Below are positions 1 to 7,013 of a stretch of DNA of 12,166 bases, one piece after another. A program made the position numbers and the translations under genes. Origin of the DNA: an uncultured Actinomycetes bacterium (GTDB lineage: Bacteria > Actinomycetota > Acidimicrobiia > Acidimicrobiales > Ilumatobacteraceae). Where the stretch lies: assembly GCA_903858075.1 (NCBI GenBank), contig CAIOHI010000165.1:1-12166 (forward strand). Reading direction: 5' to 3'. The first letter of the stretch is position 1, and every line of letters starts with the position of its first letter. Below the pieces are notes generated by a model. That model was not told the origin of the DNA. It worked only from the letters and a program-made list of their open reading frames with translations, and did not search any database.

Positions 1-1
1 A

Positions 2-505
2 GAAAAAGTTCTCGTTGCTGAAAATGGCAGCGCAGAAGATTGGTTTGGCTATTCAGTGGCATTGTCGGCCGATGGCAACACGCTTGCTATTGGAGCGGTG
101 TATGCCGATGTGAATGGCAATAAAGATGAAGGTGCAGTTTCCGTATTTGCTCGTAGTGGCGGTGCGTGGGCATTGCAGAAAACATTGAATATTTCTGGTG
201 GAACTGCTGGCGATCTCTTTGGCTACGCCGTTGCATTATCTGCCGATGGCAGCACGCTTGCTGTTGGTGCCATTAGTGACGATGTGAATGCGAATGTCGA
301 CCAAGGTTCTGTGTCGGTCTTTGCTCGCACCGGGTCTGCTTGGAAAGAACAACAAGTCATCACGCTCGACAATGGTGCTGCTAGTGGCAACTTCGGTTGG
401 TCGGTTTCACTTTCTACCGATGGCAACACGCTTGCTGCTGGTGGGCCTGGCCAAGGTGCAGGCAAAGCCGCTGTGTTTACTCGCAGCGGTAGTGCCTGGT
501 CGTAG
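2..505 (+). CDS. FG-GAP repeat protein, C-terminal fragment (5' end outside window)
   Basis: The frame is open from base 2 to the TAG at 503-505, so the gene starts upstream of the window; the GTG at 56 is an internal Val codon. The visible 167 residues hold about three copies of a roughly 58-residue repeat. Each starts FG(Y/W)(S/A)V(A/S)LS(A/T)DGxTLA(I/V/A)G and continues through an Asp/Asn-rich, likely calcium-binding loop (VNGNKDEG, VNANVDQG) to a (V/A)xVF(A/T)RxGxAW strand. This is the FG-GAP (integrin-alpha type) beta-propeller repeat, usual in secreted or surface proteins that bind ligands or matrix. The last copy is shortened in its loop and the protein ends right after the GSAW strand, as if the final blade closes the propeller. 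No sorting motif follows. The ligand cannot be inferred. It converges on the ABC-F gene with a 2-bp gap. Confidence 0.85.
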   Translation, partial: EKVLVAENGSAEDWFGYSVALSADGNTLAIGAVYADVNGNKDEGAVSVFARSGGAWALQKTLNISGGTAGDLFGYAVALSADGSTLAVGAISDDVNANVDQGSVSVFARTGSAWKEQQVITLDNGAASGNFGWSVSLSTDGNTLAAGGPGQGAGKAAVFTRSGSAWS

Positions 506-507
506 TT

Positions 508-2145
508 TTACGCAGTAAGAGGTTTTGCTAATCGCACCTGAGCAAGTTGCTCGGGTGCGGCTAAGCCAGTCATTGCAACGTCATAGTCGGGTAATGCATA
601 CACTGCGCCATCGTCGGTAATCATGATGAAACGGTCGAACTGTGCAAGGAAAGTACGGTCGTGGCTCACGGCAATAACCGTTCCTTCAAACCCGTCGAGC
701 GCTCGTTCAAGTGCTTCTGACGATTCAATGTCGAGGTTGTCGGTGGGTTCGTCAAGCAACAACACATTGTGACCCGCTAGTTCAAGCGACAAAATTTCTA
801 AGCGTGCTTTTTGCCCACCAGACAATGTTTGAAATTCTTGGCGAGCATTGTTGCGTAGTCCATAGCGAGCTAGCGCACGCATTGACTTTTCTTCTTCAAC
901 GAGTTTGTCGCGAACAATGTCGATACACGTGCGACCACGAAACTCTGGGCGGTCGTTAATTTGAGTAAACATCCCGACCGAAGTGCGCGGGCCAAATGTG
1001 ATGGTTCCGCTCAAGTCTTCTTCTTTGCCAAACAATGCGTTGAGTAAGTGGGTTTTTCCTGTTCCATTGGGGCCAATGAGCCCAACGCGCTCACCAAAAT
1101 GCACTTCTTCAGAGAATGGAAGAAAGAGATTGCCTATAGACACATCTTCAAACTTCACTACACGACGGGCAGAGTCGGCGCCACGAAAGCGAACGTGAAT
1201 GTGTTGGTCGGGTACGGGTGGCGGTGGTGGGCCAGCGGCAACAAACTTTTCCCATCGTGTTTCGGCCCCGTTTGCCTTTGTTGCATTCTTAAAGTTTTGA
1301 GCGGCGCGCTGTTTCATTATTTTCATGTGATGAAAGAGTCGACGCTCTTCATCGTTCCAGCGCTTGAGGTCGTCACCAAGTAGTTCTTGTCGCTTGGCGC
1401 GCGCATCGGGGAACGTGACGTACGAACCCCCATGGCTCCAACATCCGGACCCTTCAATAACAATAATTTTCGTGGCAACACGTTCTAAAAGTGTGCGGTC
1501 GTGGCTCACCATGAGAATGGTGGATCGACATTTTTTAATTTCCTCTTCAAGCCAGCCGCGTGTGGGTATGTCGAGGTAGTTGTCGGGCTCGTCAAGAAGA
1601 AGTACATCGGCACCAGAAGTGAGAAGTAGGTCGAGCACTAAACGCTTACGTTCACCGCCGGAAAGTTCTGACACCAAGCGTCGCGAGAAATCGTCAACAG
1701 GGGTTTTCACACTGCGCTGCGCAGCTGCTTGCCAGTCAGACTCCAATTCGTATCCGCCCAGGTCGCCCCAGTCGCCCAGCGCTGTGGCGTAACCCATGCC
1801 GTCGTCGGTGCCGTCGGCTAGTGCTTTTTCTGCAGCAATGAGTGCACGACCCGCAGTGCGCAAATGCTTTGGAGCAACTTCAACAAGCATCTCTCGCAAG
1901 GTGTCGTTGGGGTTCGACATGCCCACTTCTTGGGTCATGGTGAGCATGGTGCCATTCACCGTGTACTCGCCGTCGTCGGACTCAATGACCTGCGACAAGA
2001 TGCGCAATATGGTGCTTTTCCCTACGCCGTTAGCGCCCACGATGGCTGCATGCTCACCAGGTGCAACTCCAAAGCTGACGTCGAAAAACAACTGATCGGC
2101 CCCTGGTGGGGCATAGGCCAACTCTGAAACGACGATGCTACTCAC
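508..2145 (-). CDS. ABC-F family ATPase (tandem ATP-binding cassettes, no membrane domain)
   Basis: A soluble protein of 545 aa with two ABC ATPase cassettes and no membrane segment. Cassette 1 has Walker A GANGVGKST (37-45), signature LSGGE (161-165), Walker B ending DEPDNYLD (180-192) and H-loop SHD (214-216). Cassette 2 has Walker A GPNGTGKT (358-365), signature LSGGQ (441-445), Walker B ending DEPTDNLD (460-472) and SHD (494-496). A charged, Lys/Arg-rich linker with a proline run (about 250-324) sits where ABC-F proteins insert into the ribosomal E-site/P-site tRNA region. Family members act as translation factors or protect ribosomes from antibiotics; which applies here is unknown. The start is uncertain: GTG at 2145 gives the N-terminus MSSIVVSELAY, right before the first beta strand, while GTG at 2178 would add 11 residues. 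Neither has a clear Shine-Dalgarno site. It is divergent from the phosphotransferase gene. Confidence 0.9.
   Translation of the reverse strand: MSSIVVSELAYAPPGADQLFFDVSFGVAPGEHAAIVGANGVGKSTILRILSQVIESDDGEYTVNGTMLTMTQEVGMSNPNDTLREMLVEVAPKHLRTAGRALIAAEKALADGTDDGMGYATALGDWGDLGGYELESDWQAAAQRSVKTPVDDFSRRLVSELSGGERKRLVLDLLLTSGADVLLLDEPDNYLDIPTRGWLEEEIKKCRSTILMVSHDRTLLERVATKIIVIEGSGCWSHGGSYVTFPDARAKRQELLGDDLKRWNDEERRLFHHMKIMKQRAAQNFKNATKANGAETRWEKFVAAGPPPPPVPDQHIHVRFRGADSARRVVKFEDVSIGNLFLPFSEEVHFGERVGLIGPNGTGKTHLLNALFGKEEDLSGTITFGPRTSVGMFTQINDRPEFRGRTCIDIVRDKLVEEEKSMRALARYGLRNNARQEFQTLSGGQKARLEILSLELAGHNVLLLDEPTDNLDIESSEALERALDGFEGTVIAVSHDRTFLAQFDRFIMITDDGAVYALPDYDVAMTGLAAPEQLAQVRLAKPLTA
533..559. 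other. Near-perfect inverted repeat at the 3' end of the ABC-F gene
   Basis: Two 13-base arms (533-545 and 547-559) pair around one central base with a single T:G mismatch that pairs as G-U when read from the + strand. It can form a GC-rich hairpin about 25 bp from the convergent stop codons. No T-run follows on either strand, so it is not a classic intrinsic terminator. Confidence 0.5.
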
Positions 2146-2212
2146 AGGAGTATTCTTGCTGACGTAAGGGGTTCTCACACTTTTTTACACATATTGAGTC
2201 GGGGGGCAAAAT

Positions 2213-3262
2213 ATGACAACACCAATTTCAACGAGCGACGTCTCTAGCGAGTGGCTAAGTTCTGTTTTGGGAGGCGAAGTCAGACTGATTCGCAGTGAAC
2301 CCGTGGGAGCAGGTGTCGGGTTTTTAGGACAACTGTCACGTGTTCATATTTCGGCCGCACATTTACCTGAAACGCTCATTGTGAAGTTGCCGACCACAGA
2401 CCCAGGTGGGCTCATGATGGGCGAAATGATGGGCGTGTGGGAACGCGAACATCGTTTCTACACAGAAGTTGCTTCACGTGTTACTGCAATGCGCATTCCA
2501 CAGTGTTTTTATTCAAGTACGAATCCATATGTCTTAATTCTGGAAGACATGTCGCCAGCACAGTCTGGTGACCAAGTACTTGGCCCCACTGCACAACAAG
2601 CACGTGATGCAGTCGATGCTGCAGCGCGTCTCCACAGTGCCTGGTTCAATACATCAGAAGTTCATGAACTCACATGGATGCCTGATATCTCTGACCCAAT
2701 GACAGCAACGGTCGGCGAGATGTTTGCTATTGGTTGGCCAATATTTTTAGAGCGTTATGAAAGTACATTGCCACCTCGTGTTTTGCGGTGGTGTGAAGAA
2801 TTCGCACCGCGTATTACACAGTGGATTGGGTCGTACTCAACGTGGCCTGTCACTTTGTGTCACGGTGATTATCGACTCGACAATATGTTCTTTGGTGCCG
2901 ATGGAACATTTGGTCTCATCGACTGGCAGATGGCAATGCGTGCGCCGAGTACAACAGATTTGGTGTACTTCATTGGAACAAATTTGCCGACCGACATGCG
3001 CCGTGAGATGCAAGATGAGTTGATTCAACGCTATGTAGATGGTCTGCTACAGGGTGGTGTGCCAAAGGAGTGGGCAAATGTTGACAAAATTGTGCGCGGA
3101 CTCACCGAGGGTGTGCTCTTTTATTGCACTTCATTTGGTGCCAGCATCCTCACTTTTGACCCCGCAAATGAACGCGGCGCAGCACTGATGGACTCACTTG
3201 TACGACGTGCATTTAGTGCTGCCGATGATTTGTCGGCGGGCCATGTGTTTGGCTTTGCGTAG
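2213..3262 (+). CDS. APH/choline-kinase-fold phosphotransferase (aminoglycoside phosphotransferase-like, EcKinase-like)
   Basis: A 349-aa cytosolic small-molecule kinase. The Brenner-type catalytic loop is HGDYRLDN (217-224, catalytic Asp219) and the metal-binding motif is IDW (236-238, Asp237). Lys58 in IVKLP is the likely ATP-binding lysine, and the EREHRFY helix (78-84) likely supplies its Glu partner. FIG-NLP and the C-terminal helices fit the APH family (PF01636) or the ecdysteroid-kinase-like/DUF1679 branch, whose actinobacterial members often lie near lipid, terpenoid or acyl-CoA genes. The natural substrate (an alcohol or amino alcohol) cannot be read from the sequence. ATG 2213 follows a G-run (2201-2206) at about 6 bp that can act as ribosome binding site. 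The gene converges on the carotenoid oxygenase with only 3 bp between stop codons. Aminoglycoside resistance is possible but not supported. Confidence 0.85.
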   Translation: MTTPISTSDVSSEWLSSVLGGEVRLIRSEPVGAGVGFLGQLSRVHISAAHLPETLIVKLPTTDPGGLMMGEMMGVWEREHRFYTEVASRVTAMRIPQCFYSSTNPYVLILEDMSPAQSGDQVLGPTAQQARDAVDAAARLHSAWFNTSEVHELTWMPDISDPMTATVGEMFAIGWPIFLERYESTLPPRVLRWCEEFAPRITQWIGSYSTWPVTLCHGDYRLDNMFFGADGTFGLIDWQMAMRAPSTTDLVYFIGTNLPTDMRREMQDELIQRYVDGLLQGGVPKEWANVDKIVRGLTEGVLFYCTSFGASILTFDPANERGAALMDSLVRRAFSAADDLSAGHVFGFA

Positions 3263-3265
3263 CCT

Positions 3266-4633
3266 TTAGTTGGCGACGCTTGCGTCAACCCAGTTGCCAT
3301 GGAAACCAAATGGCACGCGTGGCAAATGCACGCTTGCAATTGGCTCTTGGCTCATGGTCTGTGCATCGAAAATAACAAAGTCAGAAGTGTTCTTTGCCTT
3401 GTCGAATACGTAGGTCATGAGATAGCCATCGTCTTCTGACGAAGGGTCCTCTGCTGGTACGAATACTGCTTCACCAGGTGAGCGACCTTTGCCGAGTTCA
3501 ATTGATGTGCGAGCACCAGTGACGCGGTCGTATTTGATAATTGCACCCGGATCTTCAAGGGGCGAATCAGAACCACCAAGCTCTGGTGCAGACATTTCAT
3601 AACCGAAGCGATGCTTGCGACCAATCACGGAATCGGCAACGCGTGGGAACTCACCAGGGCGATCGTCGACTTGTTCTTCAGACACTTTGCCTGTTTTGGT
3701 GTTGATGACCCAACGCCACAGAACTGGTGGTGGGAAATCCATAGCGCTATCGCGCCAAATGTGTGAGAAGCGGGCAACGTCGATGACGATGTTGTCGCCT
3801 TCTTCATACGAGTTCATGGGGTGAAAGACGTAGCAAGGGTTGATGTCGAACCATTTCACATCGGCATCGGCACCATTGCGTGGCATCACACCAAGACGTG
3901 CGGGGTAGTTGTCGTCCCAGTGAATAGGGAGCTCGCCGCGCATTGCCATGTCAAGGTCGAACACTGCCGGAAGGTCCATGAAAATGACGTAGTTTTCGGT
4001 GACATTGAAGTCGTGCATCATGGTGGGCCCGCCCACAGTGATGACAGTGTTTTGCACCATTTCACCAGTTGGCGAAACACGCAAGTAGGTGAGGTATGGC
4101 TCAAGAAAGTAGTACCCAAAAGCAAGCATTTCGCCAGTGAGTGGGCAGACCTTGGGGTGAGCAGTAAAGGAGCCGGTGAGTTTGCCGTTGTAGTTCGTTG
4201 GCCCAACCGTGTTCAAGTCGCCATCGAGTTCGTAAGGAAAGTGTCCTTCTTCAAGAGCAAGAAATTTTCCGGCGTGACCAAAGATGTGCGTGTTGGCCTT
4301 TGACATTGCCATGTCACCAAGACCAGTGTCCATGTCGAGAATGTTGCGTGATGGGTCGGTGATGTACGGGGTTTGCACGTAACGATTGCGATACCACTGT
4401 GCTTTTCCTTCACGTAAACGCACACCATGAATCATGCCGTCGCCAAGAAATGGATGATCGCTCATTCCAGTAATGGGGTTCGCACCATTGCGCAAATAAC
4501 GACCATCGAGATGTGCAGGAATACTGCCGGTGACTTTGAGGTCGGTGAGTGTGAGTTCTTCTTGAACTGGTGCTCCGTTGCCACGTAAATGTGGTGGAAC
4601 TCCCTGTGCAGAAACATTGTCAATAACAGCCAT
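3266..4633 (-). CDS. Carotenoid oxygenase (RPE65/CCD family, non-heme iron dioxygenase)
   Basis: A 455-aa protein of the carotenoid cleavage oxygenase family (PF03055), which splits polyene or stilbene double bonds with O2 at an Fe(II) held by four histidines. The expected four are visible in family context: His159 (FTAHPK), His207 (MMHDF), His271 (VFHPMNSYE) and His445 (FGFHGNW). The N-terminal LRNGANP and GDGMIHGV motifs are also typical, and the length matches bacterial members. No signal peptide is visible. I chose ATG 4633 because AAGGGGG lies 5 bp upstream; a TTG at 4657 would add 8 residues. The substrate could be an apocarotenoid (giving retinal), beta-carotene or a lignostilbene; nothing here decides. 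It lies 65 bp downstream of the lipoprotein gene on the same strand. Confidence 0.93.
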   Translation of the reverse strand: MAVIDNVSAQGVPPHLRGNGAPVQEELTLTDLKVTGSIPAHLDGRYLRNGANPITGMSDHPFLGDGMIHGVRLREGKAQWYRNRYVQTPYITDPSRNILDMDTGLGDMAMSKANTHIFGHAGKFLALEEGHFPYELDGDLNTVGPTNYNGKLTGSFTAHPKVCPLTGEMLAFGYYFLEPYLTYLRVSPTGEMVQNTVITVGGPTMMHDFNVTENYVIFMDLPAVFDLDMAMRGELPIHWDDNYPARLGVMPRNGADADVKWFDINPCYVFHPMNSYEEGDNIVIDVARFSHIWRDSAMDFPPPVLWRWVINTKTGKVSEEQVDDRPGEFPRVADSVIGRKHRFGYEMSAPELGGSDSPLEDPGAIIKYDRVTGARTSIELGKGRSPGEAVFVPAEDPSSEDDGYLMTYVFDKAKNTSDFVIFDAQTMSQEPIASVHLPRVPFGFHGNWVDASVAN

Positions 4634-4638
4634 GATGG

Positions 4639-4645
4639 CCCCCTT
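4639..4645 (-). promoter_or_regulatory. Ribosome binding site deciding the carotenoid oxygenase start
   Basis: On the minus strand AAGGGGG lies 5 bases before ATG 4633. It favours this ATG over the upstream in-frame TTG at 4657. Confidence 0.6.
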
Positions 4646-4698
4646 GGCTACCCGCAAGATCCCCCATGGCCTTGCTGAACCTTTACGCTAGTGCAAAT

Positions 4699-5193
4699 TT
4701 ATGGAGTAACAACAACGGTATTTTCTGGGTCGGCAACCGTTGCTTTTTTCACGATTACGTATGATTCTCCTGCAAGTTCTAATGCTGCGGGGTCAGAAGT
4801 GGGAAGAACTTTGCCTTTGATGGTGAGATCAACTGGCAACGTGGTGTACCAACGGCGGACGCTTTTCACCTTGCCGCATACGGCCAAAACGCCTTCGAGC
4901 ATGAAACGTGTTGCACCGAGTTTCACGCAGATCCAGGTTTGTTGCTTGGAGATGGGATACCAGACTTTGCCGGCTTCAGTGGTGGTGCAAATATATGGCG
5001 CGCCCGACATGGTCTTTGCTTCGCCTGCACTTTTACACGCGGTGCCTGTTGCGATCGTCGCGTTGCGTACGTCACCACTTTCTTCGTTGCCGCAACTGGT
5101 GATACCCCCAGTAAGGGTGGCTCCTGCAAGGAGAAGCGATGCCATACGTAAGGTGAGTCGCCGAGGTGAAGAGGCATCTTTAGAACTGAACAT
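4699..5193 (-). CDS. Small secreted lipoprotein with duplicated C-x(15-16)-C motif
   Basis: A 164-aa protein not recognised as a named family. The N-terminus has a basic region with twin arginines (RRLTLR, 11-16), a hydrophobic stretch (18-29) and a lipobox ITSC ending at Cys34, so it should be a lipid-anchored extracytoplasmic protein; a Tat-like route is possible. The mature part has two similar blocks: Cys53-x15-Cys69 followed by GKVWY, and Cys89-x16-Cys106 followed by GKVKSVRRWY. This looks like an internal duplication of a small disulfide-bonded module. The C-terminus (about 118-164) is a beta-rich tail. Function is unknown; binding or cell-surface roles are possible. ATG 5193 has only a weak upstream AGAG. 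It is divergent from the CoA-transferase gene and upstream, on the same strand, of the carotenoid oxygenase. Confidence 0.75.
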   Translation of the reverse strand: MFSSKDASSPRRLTLRMASLLLAGATLTGGITSCGNEESGDVRNATIATGTACKSAGEAKTMSGAPYICTTTEAGKVWYPISKQQTWICVKLGATRFMLEGVLAVCGKVKSVRRWYTTLPVDLTIKGKVLPTSDPAALELAGESYVIVKKATVADPENTVVVTP

Positions 5194-5286
5194 TGTTTTA
5201 CTCTAGATGGAAATAGGCCCATTGGGTAGTCGGGCCGGCGGTGGAATAATTCGACCTTTATATAGGGTGAGTAAAAGGAGAGCGCG
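5194..5286. promoter_or_regulatory. Divergent intergenic region with TATATA box
   Basis: This 93-bp gap separates the divergent lipoprotein and CoA-transferase genes and must carry promoters for one or both. The palindromic TATATA at 5259-5264 could serve as a -10 element on either strand, but I find no well-spaced -35 element, so the assignment is weak. Confidence 0.3.
5274..5280 (+). promoter_or_regulatory. Strong Shine-Dalgarno site of the CoA-transferase gene
   Basis: AAAGGAG lies 6 bases before ATG 5287 and supports that start. Confidence 0.75.
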
Positions 5287-6597
5287 ATGACTACCTCAAC
5301 GGTTCCCATGGAACAAGCAGTTCAGGCAATTCGACCCACCGATACTCTTGCGGTGCCACTAGGGCCGGGTGTGCCCGGAGCCTTTTTGCATGCTTTGGGT
5401 GAACGTACTGACTTTGTTGACCTGCGGGTATCAGGAGCTTTGCTTCCCGACCTGTTCGCACTTTTCATGCAACCAACGGTGCATCTACAAAGTGGGTTTT
5501 TTGGGCCTGCCGAGCGGTTTCTACGCGACAGCGGCGCCGATGTCGATTTTGTGCCTGCTGACTTTCGCCGCTTTGCTCCTGTACTAGCGCGCAAAAAACC
5601 CCGAGTGCTTGCCGTTGCGGGCGCAATGCCGGTTGATGGGTGGGTGAGTTTGTCGCTCCATGCAGGAGCAACAACCGATGAAATAGAAAGGGTAATTGCC
5701 GATCCAGAGCGAGTGCTCATTGTGGAAGTGAGCCCGAACTTTCCACGTACTTTTGGTGCCGATAAACGTGGCGGAAAATATGCCCACCGCGTGCATGTAG
5801 ACAACATCAACTATTTGGTGGAGTCAGATCGTGAACCACTCAATTTGGCCGATGTTGTTCCGTCTGAAGCAGAAATGAAAATAGCGGAAATTGCGATGCA
5901 ATACATTCACGATGGATGCACGTTGCAAACGGGCATTGGTGGTGTTCCTAACCACATAGCAACGCAGCTTGCTTCAGGTTCTGGCGGTGACTACGGAATT
6001 CACTCAGAAATGTTTACGTCGGGTTTGATGCGTTTGCACATGTCGGGGAAAGTAACGAATAAAAAGGGAACTGAGTTCGATGGATTCTCGGTCACTACTT
6101 TTGCAGCGGGGACTCCCGACTTATACACGTGGTTGCACAACAACAATGATGTGCGCTTCTTGCCAGTTGACGTGGTGAACTCTCCGGAAATCATTGCGCA
6201 GAATCGCAACATGGTGGCCATTAATGGCGCAATGGCAGTTGACCTTTCGGGGCAGGTCATTGCAGACTCCATTGGCGGCAAACAGTTTTCCGGTATTGGC
6301 GGGCATGAAGATTTTGTTGCTGGGCCAGGGCTCAGTGTGGGTGGTCGCAGTTTGGTGTGCATGCCATCAACAACTGTGGTGAAAGGTGAAACGGTGTCGC
6401 GCATCTTGGGGCGCCTGCCCGAAGGTTCTGTAGTCACCACGCCACGCCATCAAGTAGATGTAGTAATTACAGAATTCGGTGCGGCAGAGTTGTCGGGGCT
6501 TTCTATTGCTGAACGCTCACATGAACTTGCCCGCATTAGTCACCCAGATTTTCGTGACCAATTGTTGTCTACAGCCGACGTGTGGCCTGCCGACTAG
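5287..6597 (+). CDS. Acetyl-CoA hydrolase/4-hydroxybutyrate CoA-transferase family protein
   Basis: A 436-aa cytosolic enzyme of the acetyl-CoA hydrolase/transferase family, which moves CoA between carboxylates through a glutamyl-CoA thioester. Visible family marks are the glycine loop GIGGVPN (216-222), HSEMF (239-243) with Glu241 as the likely catalytic glutamate, SGKVTNKKG (253-261), the C-terminal domain loop SGIGGHEDF (335-343), and FGAAELSGLSIAERS (397-411) near the end. Length and two-domain layout fit the cat1/4-hydroxybutyrate CoA-transferase group. The exact acid pair (acetate with propionate, butyrate, succinate or 4-hydroxybutyrate) is not readable. Start ATG 5287 has a strong Shine-Dalgarno site. 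The following cupin begins 32 bp downstream on the same strand, so cotranscription is plausible, but no other pathway genes are adjacent. Confidence 0.93.
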   Translation: MTTSTVPMEQAVQAIRPTDTLAVPLGPGVPGAFLHALGERTDFVDLRVSGALLPDLFALFMQPTVHLQSGFFGPAERFLRDSGADVDFVPADFRRFAPVLARKKPRVLAVAGAMPVDGWVSLSLHAGATTDEIERVIADPERVLIVEVSPNFPRTFGADKRGGKYAHRVHVDNINYLVESDREPLNLADVVPSEAEMKIAEIAMQYIHDGCTLQTGIGGVPNHIATQLASGSGGDYGIHSEMFTSGLMRLHMSGKVTNKKGTEFDGFSVTTFAAGTPDLYTWLHNNNDVRFLPVDVVNSPEIIAQNRNMVAINGAMAVDLSGQVIADSIGGKQFSGIGGHEDFVAGPGLSVGGRSLVCMPSTTVVKGETVSRILGRLPEGSVVTTPRHQVDVVITEFGAAELSGLSIAERSHELARISHPDFRDQLLSTADVWPAD

Positions 6598-6629
6598 AAC
6601 CTTGGGGCTGTGCGCACTAGTTTGCATTC

Positions 6630-7013
6630 GTGCCGCCCCTCGTTCGTCGTATAGCTGATTGCCCAACGGAAAGCTGGAGCGCGCCTGCGGTGGAGTGGTG
6701 GACCCTGGTGAGTGGCGACCGCACTGAAAGTAATCAACTCACTGCTGGCATCGCAGAAATTCCTGTGGGGGCAGATGCGCCAGAACGAGGTCACACGCAC
6801 GATGCTGCAGAAATTTATTACTTCATCAGCGGCTCTGGCTATATGAGTGTTGATGGTGAAATTGCTCGTGTTTCAGCTGGCGACACCGTGTTCATTCCTG
6901 AAGGGGCAGAACATTTTGCCGCCAACGATGGCTCTGATCCTTTACGACTTTTTTATGTTTTCGCCCGTGACGCATTTTCTGATGTGCATTATGAATTTCC
7001 AGGAGGAAAGTAA
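6630..7013 (+). CDS. Single-domain cupin protein
   Basis: A 127-aa small cupin (PF07883 type). Cupin motif 1 supplies His55, His57 and Glu61 (GHTHDAAE), and motif 2, GDTVFIPEGAEHF (84-96), supplies His95, giving the usual 3-His/1-Glu metal site. No signal peptide is seen, so it is likely cytosolic. Such proteins are dioxygenases, isomerases or small-ligand binders; the role here is unknown. The only usable start is GTG 6630, because an in-frame TAG lies at 6618; no Shine-Dalgarno site precedes it. The TAA at 7011-7013 overlaps the ATG of the S1 protease (TAATG), and the protease's AGGAGG lies inside the last cupin codons. This implies translational coupling of an apparently cytosolic protein with an exported one. 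Confidence 0.88.
   Translation: MPPLVRRIADCPTESWSAPAVEWWTLVSGDRTESNQLTAGIAEIPVGADAPERGHTHDAAEIYYFISGSGYMSVDGEIARVSAGDTVFIPEGAEHFAANDGSDPLRLFYVFARDAFSDVHYEFPGGK
7001..7006 (+). promoter_or_regulatory. Shine-Dalgarno site of the S1 protease, inside the cupin gene
   Basis: A perfect AGGAGG lies 6 bases before ATG 7013. It sits in the last cupin codons and sets up stop/start coupling at TAATG. Confidence 0.8.

Noticed and set aside
2146..2212. Promoters in the ABC-F/kinase divergent gap.
   Set aside because: I could not find a -35/-10 pair with acceptable spacing on either strand.
508..3262. Calling the ABC-F and APH-like genes a confirmed antibiotic resistance cassette.
   Set aside because: Motifs prove only the folds; no resistance-specific subfamily, promoter or mobile element is visible. 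Kept only as a hypothesis.
3270..3288. A short inverted repeat near the convergent kinase/oxygenase stops as a terminator.
   Set aside because: The stem is only about 4-5 bp with a 2-4 base loop and no T-run.
3821..4303. A plus-strand open frame of 160 codons inside the carotenoid oxygenase gene.
   Set aside because: It lies fully opposite conserved iron-binding motifs of the oxygenase and has no features of its own.
4691..5206. A plus-strand open frame of 171 codons covering the lipoprotein gene.
   Set aside because: The minus-strand frame has a signal peptide, a lipobox and a cysteine repeat; the plus frame shows no domain or ribosome binding site.
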